NCBI GenBank assembly: GCA_007026445.1 | Contig: VDMD01000011.1 | Location: forward strand, 310,001 to 374,000 | DNA from: Schizophyllum amplum | Taxonomy: Eukaryota > Basidiomycota > Agaricomycetes > Agaricales > Schizophyllaceae | Reading direction: 5' to 3' | DNA length: 64,000 nt | Shown here: positions 12,674-20,727 of the stretch, piece by piece | Position numbering within the stretch: the stretch's first letter is position 1 | Layout: each line of letters begins with the position of its first letter | Made by a program: the position numbers and the translations under genes | Notes under the pieces: model-generated | What the model saw: the letters and a program-made list of their open reading frames with translations, nothing else | The model's database searches: none | What the model was told of the DNA's origin: nothing

Positions 12674-14518
12674 CTAGTCAAGCCGTCGCCGCTTTTCTTC
12701 ACGGTCCGGCTCTGCAGATCGCGAGCGCCTGCGCTCCCTCGGCCGTCGATCATCGTCGTAGCCCTTCCGCTTTGGAGAGTAGTCTCTTCGTCGTGGAGAG
12801 TAGTCCCTCCGTCGTGGAGAGTAGTCCCTCCGTTGCGGAGAGTGATCGCGCCGTCGCGGAGATCGAGACCGAGAGCGTCGCCGAGGCCTGTCATTGTCGC
12901 GATTCCAGCCTTGATCACGATGCCGGTCGCGACCGTAACCGCTATCGCGGGGTTCGTCCTGTCGTCTTGGACGATCGTTCCCGTCGTGGTCGCGCCACGA
13001 GCCAGGAGGGTCGCGTGGCGGGCCGCCCCATGCCCGTCCGCTGCCCGCGGCAGAGGCATTGGCGCCCGACATGGCGGGGCCAGTATTTTGCGGACAGTCT
13101 GTAGGTTTTGTGATCAGATAAACTGGGAGATGAATAGAACAAAGCACCACACACCCTTCTTCATGTGAGGGCCACCGCAGATAAAGCACCCGCTACCGTT
13201 CGCAGTGGACGTGCCGCCCTGCTTGGCAGAACCCGTGCCGCCGAACCCACCATTACCGCCCGTCGTATCCTGGTCGAGCAAGTGCGTGTATTTCGTTCGA
13301 CTCCTCTTCCCGAAGTTCTTGACTTGCATGACCTTGGGCAGCAACGAAACGTCCATGGTGGATTCCGTAGCTTCAGTGAAGTCGTGCTTGCGAAGGATCT
13401 CCTCGTCCTGGTGGAACGCGCCCTTGTGCCAGTATTTCTGCAGGAATTTCTGCTGGCCCTTGGGCTTCGAGTCGCGCAGTTTCGCCGCGTGCTCGAGGTC
13501 CTCGCGCAGTCGCTGCTCTTCTGGCAAGGCGCGTCGGCGTTCGATCTCTTCCCGTTCTTCGTCGCGTCGGAGCTGCTCCTCCTTGTCGCGCTTGATGCGT
13601 GCCAGCTCGCGGAGGCGCCAGGCTTCGAACTCGCCATCCGGGTCAACGCCGTCCGTGTCGTCGATGTCTGGAACTTCCTCCTCTTTCTGCTCTGGAGCAT
13701 ATGTGTTAGCTGTGCGCGCGATGGACAGGGAATTCCGACGCACTTTCTGCGAGTTCGCGCTTGATGCTCTCGGCGACGAGGTCGTGGGACTGCTTCTTGC
13801 GCTCTGCTGCCTCCTCTTCCTTGCGCTTCAGGGCCTCTTCTGTGTCTTCCGCAAGAGCTTCGCGTTCAGCGATGGTGACGCGACTTTGTCTGCGAAGACC
13901 GTCAGCATGCGCGTGATGATTGGGCACTGCACGCACTTGGGCACAAATACAGGTCGGAACTGAAGCTTAGGCTTGTCTTCCTCTTCGGAGTCTGATTCGT
14001 ACTCGCTGGACTGGAATGTTGAGTCAAACAGAGAATAGCTGAAGGGGTATGGGTAGGCGTACAGATGTTTCTTGCGGAGCGCCGGGTTTGGTCTCTTCCT
14101 CTTCTTCTGATTCTTCTTCAGACTCTGTAGAAAACATGAGATTCAGGATGTTTACATCATGCATACGACGCGCACCTTCTTCCTCCTCTAGCGTCCTCCC
14201 GCTCTCCTCCCTCCCCGCGACGATCACCTTTCCGTCCTTTGAGATGTTGACATCCTTCAACGCTACGTTCATCGTCTTTGCGACTGCTGCCCTCTGTGAC
14301 CCCATTCGCATCTGAATGTCCTCCTCGTCCTCCTCGTCCTGCACGAGCTGGTCTCCGGCCATGGGCACATCTCCTTCCTCTTGCAGCTCATCCGGCTCTT
14401 CTTCTTCGTCCGAGTCCGAGAGAGCGGCTACATCGACGCCCTTGGGGGCCTTACCCTTCCAGTAGCGGGCCGCAGGGCGTGGCAGACGGGGCGCTTGTTT
14501 GCGCGCGGCAGACGACAT
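12674..14518 (-). CDS. MFAP1: MFAP1-family spliceosomal protein with zinc knuckle and RS tail
   Basis: MFAP1 proteins associate with Prp38 in the spliceosomal B complex. Six exons (14518-14176, 14124-14063, 14010-13937, 13889-13744, 13691-13155, 13098-12674) total 529 codons. The start gives an N-terminus with RYWKGKAPKG. Landmarks are FRPVFVPK, RVTIAEREALAEDTEEALKRK, then a long Arg/Glu coiled region, and the C-terminal signature KFLQKYWHKGAFHQDEE with LPKVMQVKNFGKRSRTKYTHL. A CCHC-type knuckle, CFICGGPHMKKDC, follows; it is split by intron 5 and restored on splicing. Last comes an Arg/Ser/Asp-rich tail with repeated RRRDYSP. The animal protein ends near the TKYTHL part, so the knuckle and RS tail are an extension. 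The 51-nt first intron is a multiple of three and has no in-frame stop. Confidence 0.88.
12774..12850. repeat. 21-bp tandem repeat coding RRDYSPR in the RS tail
   Basis: About three and a half copies of a 21-bp unit of the form ggagagtagtccctccgtcgt on the plus strand encode, on the minus strand, the heptapeptide RRRDYSP. Unit length preserves frame. It is a typical RS-domain expansion. Confidence 0.85.
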
Positions 14519-14948
14519 GGATGATGGCGGCCAGGTGACAGTTTGCAAAACAATAGATCAAGCAGACATCATTCCCACGCCCCGCCGCCGAACACGCCGA
14601 CATGAGGCCCTGCCCATTCGCCTACCACAACATGTTCATTACATGCCAAATACAAAACTCTTCAAGGACTTCATGTAGCTGCAGGAAAGGCCATTTAGGG
14701 CGACGTTGCATGTCGGTGGGATTGTGACTGCTTTGCTCGGAACCGAAACAACCAAACACTGTAACCTGTGGCGTGCAGTCGTCCTTGCGTTTTTCAGTTC
14801 TTGTTCAGTTCAGAGTCGTTCTTTGCCTAAAGCTGGATTGAGAACAGTGTGAAGAAATCGTAGCGACAGTGAGAGTTGATTAGAAAAACATGTGCTTCCA
14901 GACTGGTACAACATATAACAAGCCTTTTGAACATCCGCCCCACGACAG
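14519..14948. other. Intergenic region (MFAP1 promoter / F-box 3' flank)
   Basis: This stretch of about 430 bp lies between two minus-strand genes. AT content rises near 14640-14900. There is no ORF with support and no RNA gene seen. Confidence 0.5.
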
Positions 14949-16013
14949 TCAATAGTTGGCCAACCAGTCCAACTCGGTATCCGTATGGTGTATGCACGCC
15001 TTCGGCTCCTCGATCACCAGCCTCGGGTCCTCGTCCGCCAACTGCTGCAGCGCCCTCAGCACATTCATATGGCAGATGGCGAGATCCCCATGCGGGGGCC
15101 GCTCGCCAACCTGTATCGTGATGAGCTGCACGTTGCCGGGCATCGGACTCAGGCTCTCCTCGCCGCTCACGCCCGCGCGCACGCGCCACCGCAGCGAGTG
15201 CGTGTCGCGCGGGCGGCGGCGCAGCGAGGCGCGCAGGTCGGTCACGAGGTGCCGCGTGGGGTACTTGAGCGCGAGGTACAAGCACTCGACGGCGGGCGCC
15301 GCGGCCCACAGGTCGTCGATGCTCTCGGGCGCGTAGTCGCAGAAGCCGGCGAAGATGAGGCGCTGGAGCTCGGGGAAGCGCTGCGTGGAGCGCACGAACC
15401 AGGTGGGCTTGGGGCCGTGGAGGACGAGGGATTTGAGGTGGGGCATGGAGACGGGGAGGAGGTGGGAGAGGCGGGCGATGCTGTGGGAGAAGTAGCAGGT
15501 AAGGAGGGTGGGTGCGACGAGCTCGAGTAGGCTGCGGTAGGCCTCGATGACCGCGTACTACGAGGCATCATCAGATAATCGGAGGAGGGGGAGGGGGGAA
15601 GGAATACTCACATATCCACTACTGTTCGGCATGCGGCAGACGTGCGTGTGTGCGGTAGGGGCGTCCGGCGATAGCGTCTGCGGGCACGAGGAGATGAAGA
15701 TGTGCCGGACTTGGCGCTCGTCGGGGGGCAGGGTGCGCAGGTACGCCTCGAACGTTACGATCTGGTGCGCCCCGACGACCGCCACACACTGCAGGCGCAC
15801 GCGCCGCGCGAGCTCGCGGAAGTGCACGCAGGTCAGGGAGAGCGCCCGCCCCGTCGCGCCTGTGTCGGTGCATGCGTACTCGAAGATGATCGCCCACAGC
15901 TCCGCGGGTAGCCGGTAGTCGGCCATCTTATAGTCGGGCGTCGCGTCGTGGTCGGGTATCGCATCATGGTCGGGTATCGCTTCGTGGTCGGTCATCGCGT
16001 CGCAGGCGGGCAT
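14949..16013 (-). CDS. F-box-like protein with LRR-type C-terminus
   Basis: Two exons, 16013-15612 and 15557-14949, join in frame to 336 aa across a 54-nt GTGAGT...CGTAG intron. After a short Asp-His-Glu/Asp-Ala-Ile-Pro repeat at the N-terminus, the segment YRLPAELWAIIFEYAC matches the start of an F-box (LP.E.W..IFE), followed by LSLTCVHFRELARR. Such proteins usually link a substrate to SCF ubiquitin ligase through Skp1. The rest has leucine-spaced segments (MPHLKSLVLHG, FPELQRLIFAG, AVECLYLALKY) typical of the degenerate LRR-like F-box families abundant in Agaricomycetes. The start may instead be the Met at 15927, just before the F-box. The substrate cannot be predicted. Confidence 0.75.
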
Positions 16014-17039
16014 CTGAGGTGGGGCGGTGGCGGCATGATGGAAGAAGGAGGGGGAGGGGGAGGCTGCTTGACGCAGATCCTGAAGTAGGAGAAGAAAAAA
16101 GAGAAGACGAAGGAGAATAGGCTTAGAGGAGGGCGTATGAATATCATGGACGAGGACAAGAGTGCAAACGGAGTTCCGGCTGTACGAGGGATCCACCCAG
16201 ATCTATCCTGCTCAGGGCGAACTGTGCGTCATAAACGTATACGCCCGAAATGTGGATTCCCTTCTCTGGCTTCGGCCGGCACAGCTCGAGGGTGGGGAAG
16301 CGCGCACTTCTTCTTCGTCCTAGCACTTCGAAGGAGGAGTGCACTTCTTTGTCCAACACTTCGAAGGAGGAGGAGTGCACGCGACGAAGGGAGGCGGGGC
16401 GAGGGGAGGGCAACAAAACACAGAAACGCGGACACGGGTGTTGGAAGATAAAGTCCCGCCGGCCATGCGCCGGCCGTATGTCAATCAAATGTCAATCATC
16501 ATCCCCCAATCAGGACCAGTAGGCCCGTGGCGGTGCAGCTTCTGCCGGAATCGGGAATAGTGAGCCGCAAGCCGCAACTGCCGCCGGTAAAAGATGAACT
16601 TTGTTGCCCACGAGGTTGCGGCAAGGCCCGTTTGTTGTCCCGTTGTCGCCCAAACACAGCAAGTTCTCAACAAGTCAACACGACGTTGCCACTAGGTTCA
16701 TACGGTGTTGCCCTGGTGTTGCCACAGGCTTGCAACTCATCACTGGATCTCGACGAGTCGACGTCCTCACATCGTCGCATGGAGGTGGGCCCTTTTTTAC
16801 ACCTCGCGGGGCACATATGCACATGCCTATTGTCTCTTGGCCGCAGGAGGCTGCAAGCTGCAAGTCTCTTGGCTGCGGGGGACTGCAGGTCTCTGGCTGC
16901 GGGGACTGCAGGTTTCTGGCTGCGGGGACTGCAGGTCTCTTGGCTGCGGGGGATCAGAGGCTTCTGTCCCTGAGGCAGAGGCGTCTCTTGACCGCCGGGA
17001 GTCTGCATGTTTCCAGCTGTAACCTGAAGCTGAACGGTG
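16014..17039. other. Intergenic region with short direct repeats
   Basis: The F-box gene 5' flank lies at the left. At 16310-16385 an element containing cacttcgaaggaggag and gtgcac occurs twice, about 40 bp apart. From 16866 a minisatellite begins (listed separately). An open plus frame runs 16601-17308, but its amino-acid content before about 17120 looks like translated repeat, so I do not call it coding with confidence. Confidence 0.4.
16866..16960. repeat. Minisatellite, ~23-bp unit x4
   Basis: Four near-identical copies of a unit reading ggctgcggggactgcaggt followed by a short ctct/ttct spacer. Unit length is 22-24 bp. It sits immediately 5' of, or within the 5' part of, the coiled-coil gene. 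Confidence 0.85.
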
Positions 17040-19199
17040 ACCAGGTCTACGCTTCTCCTCGCGCACAAGCTTCTCCTCGCGCACAAATCTCTCCTCGCGC
17101 ACGAATTTCTCCTCGCGCACAACTCCTCGCCACCGTTCTGCTGGATATCTGTCGAAATGGCGACCCTGCGAATGAAGAGTTGAACGCTCTCTATCGATCC
17201 CTGCTGTTAGCCGATTGTCGACATATCCTGGACGACGTCGCGTCCGCCTCAGACGATCCTGAACCGTCCTACGTTCAACGCCTCGTTGGACCAGCGATCA
17301 CTCTCGAGGTAATTTGATTAGGACGTTTCCCGTTCTGTATACACACCTCTCTCCCTTTGCATACACGCCTCTCTCCCTCTGCATACACACCTTTCTCCCT
17401 CTGCATGCACTCCTAGTTCTACATGCATTCCTAGTTCTGCACGCGCTCCTAGTTTTGCATACACCCCTCTCCCTCTGCATGCACTCCTCTTTCTGCATAC
17501 ACCTCACCCTCTCCCTCTTCCTGCGCTCCCCCGTTCTGCCACCCTCAGTACTTATCTTCACGACGGCTAATTAGTAACCTCCCCAGGACCTCGAGCCATT
17601 CTACGAACCCATCATCGACGCGCTGAATGCTATCCTGGATTCTATATCGCGTTTCCTGACCGGCGGGGTCACGGCGAGCGGGGGCGCGAGTGGCAAGGCC
17701 AGTAACGGCAAGGACGGCAGGACCAGTAACGGCAAGGCCACCAGTGTCGCCAAGCTCGAATCCGACGACACCAAGCTCGAATCCGACGACACCAAGCGCA
17801 AGTTCAGTAACGGAAAGACTAGCGATTCCACCGACGACGCCCTTCCCGAATCCGACGACGCGAAGCTCGAATCCGACGACACCCATCGCGAAACCGACGA
17901 CGCGAAGCTCGAACGCCTAGCCGCCGTCCACTCCACGATCAACGCCCGCCTCGACGCCTTGCAGCGCGCTAGGGACTCCGCCCAGGCCTCGCGGGACAGG
18001 ATACGGGGGTTGCAGGGGGATATTGAGGAGGTGAGTGGTTTTTTTTCCAGGCAGTTGAGGAACCCCTCCTACGCGCGGAGCCCCTTCTACGCGCGGAGCC
18101 CCTTCTACGCGCGGAGCCCCTCCTATGCGCGGAGACCAACGAGGCGCTTGCGTACCTCGAGCTGCTGTCGGCGTACCCCGAGCTGCTGTTGGCGTACCTG
18201 GAGCTGCTGTCGGCGTACCTCGAGCTGCTGTCAACGTACCCCGAGCTGCTGTCAAGGCAGCCCAAGCGCCCGAATGCGCCGCAATTGGCGGACACGAGTG
18301 AGATTTGTGGCAACTCAGGCGCCTCATGATTGTGGCAACTCACGCGCGCCTCATTGTCTTGGATGTTCATATAAAGGCGATTTTGAGCAAACACGTTGTC
18401 TATTCCCTGTCCTCCTACCTGACCTAACCTCTTGTCCGACCTGGCGTCTCTCCGACCTGACCTCTCTCCTCTCTCCTCCCTTCCCTCTCCCTCCTCCCCT
18501 TCCTTCTACATCCACTGAACCCTCCCTCCCTTCCTTCTACATCCATTAACTGACCCCCCTCCCCTCCAGATCCACCCCCGCCTTCACGCCCTCCTCACAG
18601 GCGCCCTATCCACCATGACACCAGCCCTATCCACCATTCCAGCAGCCCTGCACGCCAAACAGACCGCCACCCACGCCCTCCTGGCCACCACGATCGAGAC
18701 GCTGCTCATCAAGCTGTCCGTGCTGCGGGCGCGGGGGCTGCAGGCGGTGTATGGCGGGGGGGTGTATGGGGTTTTGGGGGAGGGAGAGGGGGAGGGTGAG
18801 GGGGATGGGGAGGGGGTGTATCGTGTGGGTGAGCAGCGGGAGGGGGAGGGGGAGGGCGGGCGGCGGGAGCAGGACACGGATGGGCGGCACAATCCCGTGG
18901 ATCGAAGGCGCGAGGGGTCGGGCGAGCGCAACCCTGTGGATCGAAGGCTCGAGCTGGAGGGCACATACGCCAACCTCAAAGACGAAGAAAAACGGCTCGT
19001 GGACGAGGAAGCTGGCCTGGATCGGCGGTTGGGGGAGTATGAGGCGGTGATGGAACTCAGCCTTGGTAGGGGTTTAGCGAGCCAACCCGTTGCGTCAGCG
19101 GGCTTCCGGCAGATCCTCGAGGACTATGCGCGCGTGCAGAGGGATACGGATGAGTGTAGGCGGGATCTGAGGCGGTTGGGGTGGGTGGGGGATGGTTAG
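17040..19199 (+). CDS. Coiled-coil protein, unknown; 5' end unresolved
   Basis: I do not recognise this gene with certainty. Three exons are well phased: up to 17308, 17587-18030 and 18570-19199 (stop 19197). The frame is LLDICRNGDPANEELNALYR in the first, DLEPFYEPIIDALNAIL in the second, and IHPRLHALLTGALST in the third. The third continues to a C-terminal helical segment containing FRQILEDYARVQRDTDE. The layout (all-helical, mid-size, coiled C-terminus) resembles subunits of coiled-coil complexes such as augmin/HAUS4, but that is a weak impression. The start is not resolved: in-frame Met codons lie at 16817 and 16823, inside repeat-like sequence, and an upstream exon is possible. Exon 2 contains a 7-residue KLESDDT repeat and exon 3 a Gly-Glu run. 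The intron 18031-18569 holds two more minisatellites and may be partly coding. Confidence 0.55.
17051..17122. repeat. 18-bp tandem repeat x4
   Basis: Four copies of a unit like cttctcctcgcgcacaag. In the plus frame used by the coiled-coil gene it would encode Ser-Pro-Arg-Ala-Gln/Arg repeats. Confidence 0.85.
17338..17510. repeat. Pyrimidine-rich ~22-bp minisatellite in an intron
   Basis: About seven to eight degenerate copies of a unit like gcatacacacctctctccc, some changed to gcatgcactcctagttct. The tract lies wholly inside the intron 17309-17586, making this intron several times longer than its neighbours. Confidence 0.8.
17751..17910. repeat. 21-bp coding repeat (KLESDDT heptapeptide)
   Basis: Copies of aagctcgaatccgacgacac encode Lys-Leu-Glu-Ser-Asp-Asp-Thr in the exon 2 frame. 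Four to five copies are recognisable, two of them adjacent and perfect, with degenerate relatives between. Confidence 0.85.
18061..18132. repeat. 18-bp tandem repeat x4
   Basis: Four copies of a unit like agccccttctacgcgcgg, the first and last with one or two changes. It lies in the presumed intron 18031-18569. Confidence 0.9.
18150..18255. repeat. 21-bp tandem repeat x5 with heptad coding frame
   Basis: Five copies of gcgtacctcgagctgctgtc plus one base. One plus-strand frame reads Ala-Tyr-Leu-Glu-Leu-Leu-Ser per unit and stays open from about 18050 to 18330, also through the preceding 18-bp repeat. It lies in the presumed intron. Confidence 0.9.
18772..18862. repeat. Purine-rich GGGGGA/GGGTGA tract in exon 3
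   Basis: A G-rich, strand-biased tract (ggggag, ggtgag, gggatg variants) encodes alternating Gly-Glu/Gly-Asp. It is unusual in composition and could adopt G-quadruplex-like structure, though that was not tested. Confidence 0.75.
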
Positions 19200-19418
19200 T
19201 GGATGGGGTGGGAGGTTTGTGGGTGGGAGGATTAGTAGTGGGTGGGGGATCAGTGGGTGAGAGGTTAGTAGAGGGCAAGAGAATCAGTGGGCGAGGGAAG
19301 GGGATTAACGGGTACGCAGGACTCGGAATGCGTGTCATATAGGCGTGATAAATGTACAACAATGTGGGGGTTCTACACTGTGCAGACCATGGGACTACAG
19401 GCCGCGTAGACTCTGGGT

Positions 19419-20053
19419 TTACAGGCCGCGCTTCTTCTCCATTTCCTCGTGCGCACTGAGAGGTGGCGCGCGTTCGGCGTCTGAGAGAGCGATGAGGAAG
19501 GGAAGTATGGTCAAGGAGTAGCAACGCACTGAAGAAGATATCCGATGGCTCGATCGACTCGTCGCGGCCCATCAGGATGTCGAGTTGCAGGTTGGACTGC
19601 GCCGGCATCGCGGGCATTCCCTGCATGCCCTGGGAAGCAACAGATGAGAGTGAGGGAAGAGAGTGTAGGGACACGTATGACGCACATGCGACACGATCTT
19701 GCGCTCCATGAGGAGGCGCATCGGCGCGTGAAGGCCATAAACATTGCGCTGCATGGAGAGCTTCAGGTTGTCCTGCGTCTCTGCCCACTGATGCGGGGGT
19801 CAGCGATGGCAGTATAGCACCCAATGTTGCATAGCACGCACGTTCTCCAGGCGGTGCTGGAAGCCGTCCCCCTTGTTGATCTCCGTAGCCAGGGTGCGGG
19901 GGCCATACTGAAGCGTGTTGTGCAGCCCGAGCGAGTTGGCCGTGTCCTTCAAGTTGGCGGACTTGGGCGCCGCTGCGGGTACGATGCGGAGGGAGGGATC
20001 CTGCGAGATACATGAGTTTTACCTTCACATTTGTTGGGACTTGAGCGCACCAT
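19419..20053 (-). CDS. UMP1: Proteasome maturation factor Ump1/POMP
   Basis: Chaperone of 20S proteasome assembly, trapped and degraded in the new core particle. Five exons, 20053-20051, 20000-19842, 19787-19686, 19629-19530 and 19480-19419, give exactly 142 codons (141 aa), the family's usual size. Conserved segments appear in order across exons: DPSLRIVP at the N-terminus, LHNTLQYGPRTLA, QDNLKLSMQRNVYGLHAPMRLLMERKIV cut across two exons, LQLDILMGRDESIEPSDIFF, and a C-terminal MEKKRGL. The first coding exon is just the ATG: GTGCGC begins directly after it and the 50-nt intron ends CGCAG before GATCCC. No other in-phase splice to the conserved N-terminus was found. It is a minus-strand gene next to the GID1-like gene, whose relic copy lies upstream. 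Confidence 0.93.
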
Positions 20054-20727
20054 GATGGTCTTGGGAGAGGAATGAGGACGCGTAATGAGGACGCGTGCGG
20101 CGTGACGGTTCAGAGGGCGCGCGTCACGCAAGGGCATCACGCGGGGGGCGGGGCTGGAGTGCGCCCCAGAGCCTGCTTTCTTTCTCCCATCACTGTCGCC
20201 GTCGTTGGGGACTTCAGGATACGTACTCATCTTGCATTTGGAGCTTGTCCACATTCCCAGGTGCGTTGTCGAATGCTCATTGTCTCTAGGGTGTGGCACG
20301 TGGTGGAATGCGCGCGACTCCAAGATGGATGTGTCGAGCGGGCGGGCAGGGAGCTCGAGACAGTGCGGGAGGGGGTCGAGTCGACTGTGTAGCTGGTACT
20401 GAGACCAGGGGCGCTGCGCATACGTTCTTTCGCGACCGGGTCGTCAGGCGGAGGTGCAGTTTGAGGTGTGAATGGGATGGAGATCATCGCTTCGATGTTG
20501 CGCCTGAGGCAAGATGCGGACGAGGTCCTCGGCATGAGAATGCTTGTGGAGGCAGCATCGTGCACACTCATCCCAACCACATACATATTCCATGTTGACA
20601 TCGCTGATACAGAGTCATAGACCACGGCTCCTAATCCGTGCTCATCTGCTCTCGTCCCGAGAGCAACAGACCCAACGTCCAACATACTTCCAATCAGTAC
20701 ACGAACATCAAGACTGCCACCGCCGCG
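20054..20727. other. Divergent intergenic region containing a gene relic
   Basis: This is the shared 5' region of UMP1 (minus) and the Gid1-like gene (plus). Its centre, 20319-20544, holds an inverted partial copy of the Gid1-like first exon (separate entry). The rest has no ORF that I can support. Confidence 0.6.
20319..20544 (-). pseudogene. Inverted truncated copy of the GID1-like 5' coding region
   Basis: Translated on the minus strand, this stretch gives PRTSSASCLRRNIEAMISIPFT and later STSYTVDSTPSR. The neighbouring intact gene has PRTAAASSSARNIESVISIPFT and STSYTIEPTPTR at residues ~10-75 (20752-20975, plus). Nucleotides also match: atctccatcccattcac is identical in both. No further similarity extends in either direction, and there is no SPRY, LisH or CRA part, so this is a fragment, not a second gene. 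It is head-to-head with the intact copy, about 200 bp away. It could be a short regulatory antisense source, but simple local inverted duplication with decay is the plainer reading. Confidence 0.75.

Noticed and set aside
12659..13168. Plus-strand Val/Arg-rich frame opposite the MFAP1 tail
   Set aside because: Complement of the RS repeat region; its composition is an artefact of the repeat.
16866..18255. CRISPR-like direct repeats
   Set aside because: Repeats are contiguous minisatellites without unique spacers, in a eukaryotic gene context.
19057..20028. 323-codon minus-strand frame covering UMP1
   Set aside because: It mixes true exon sequence with introns and repeats. The spliced UMP1 model explains the conserved segments.
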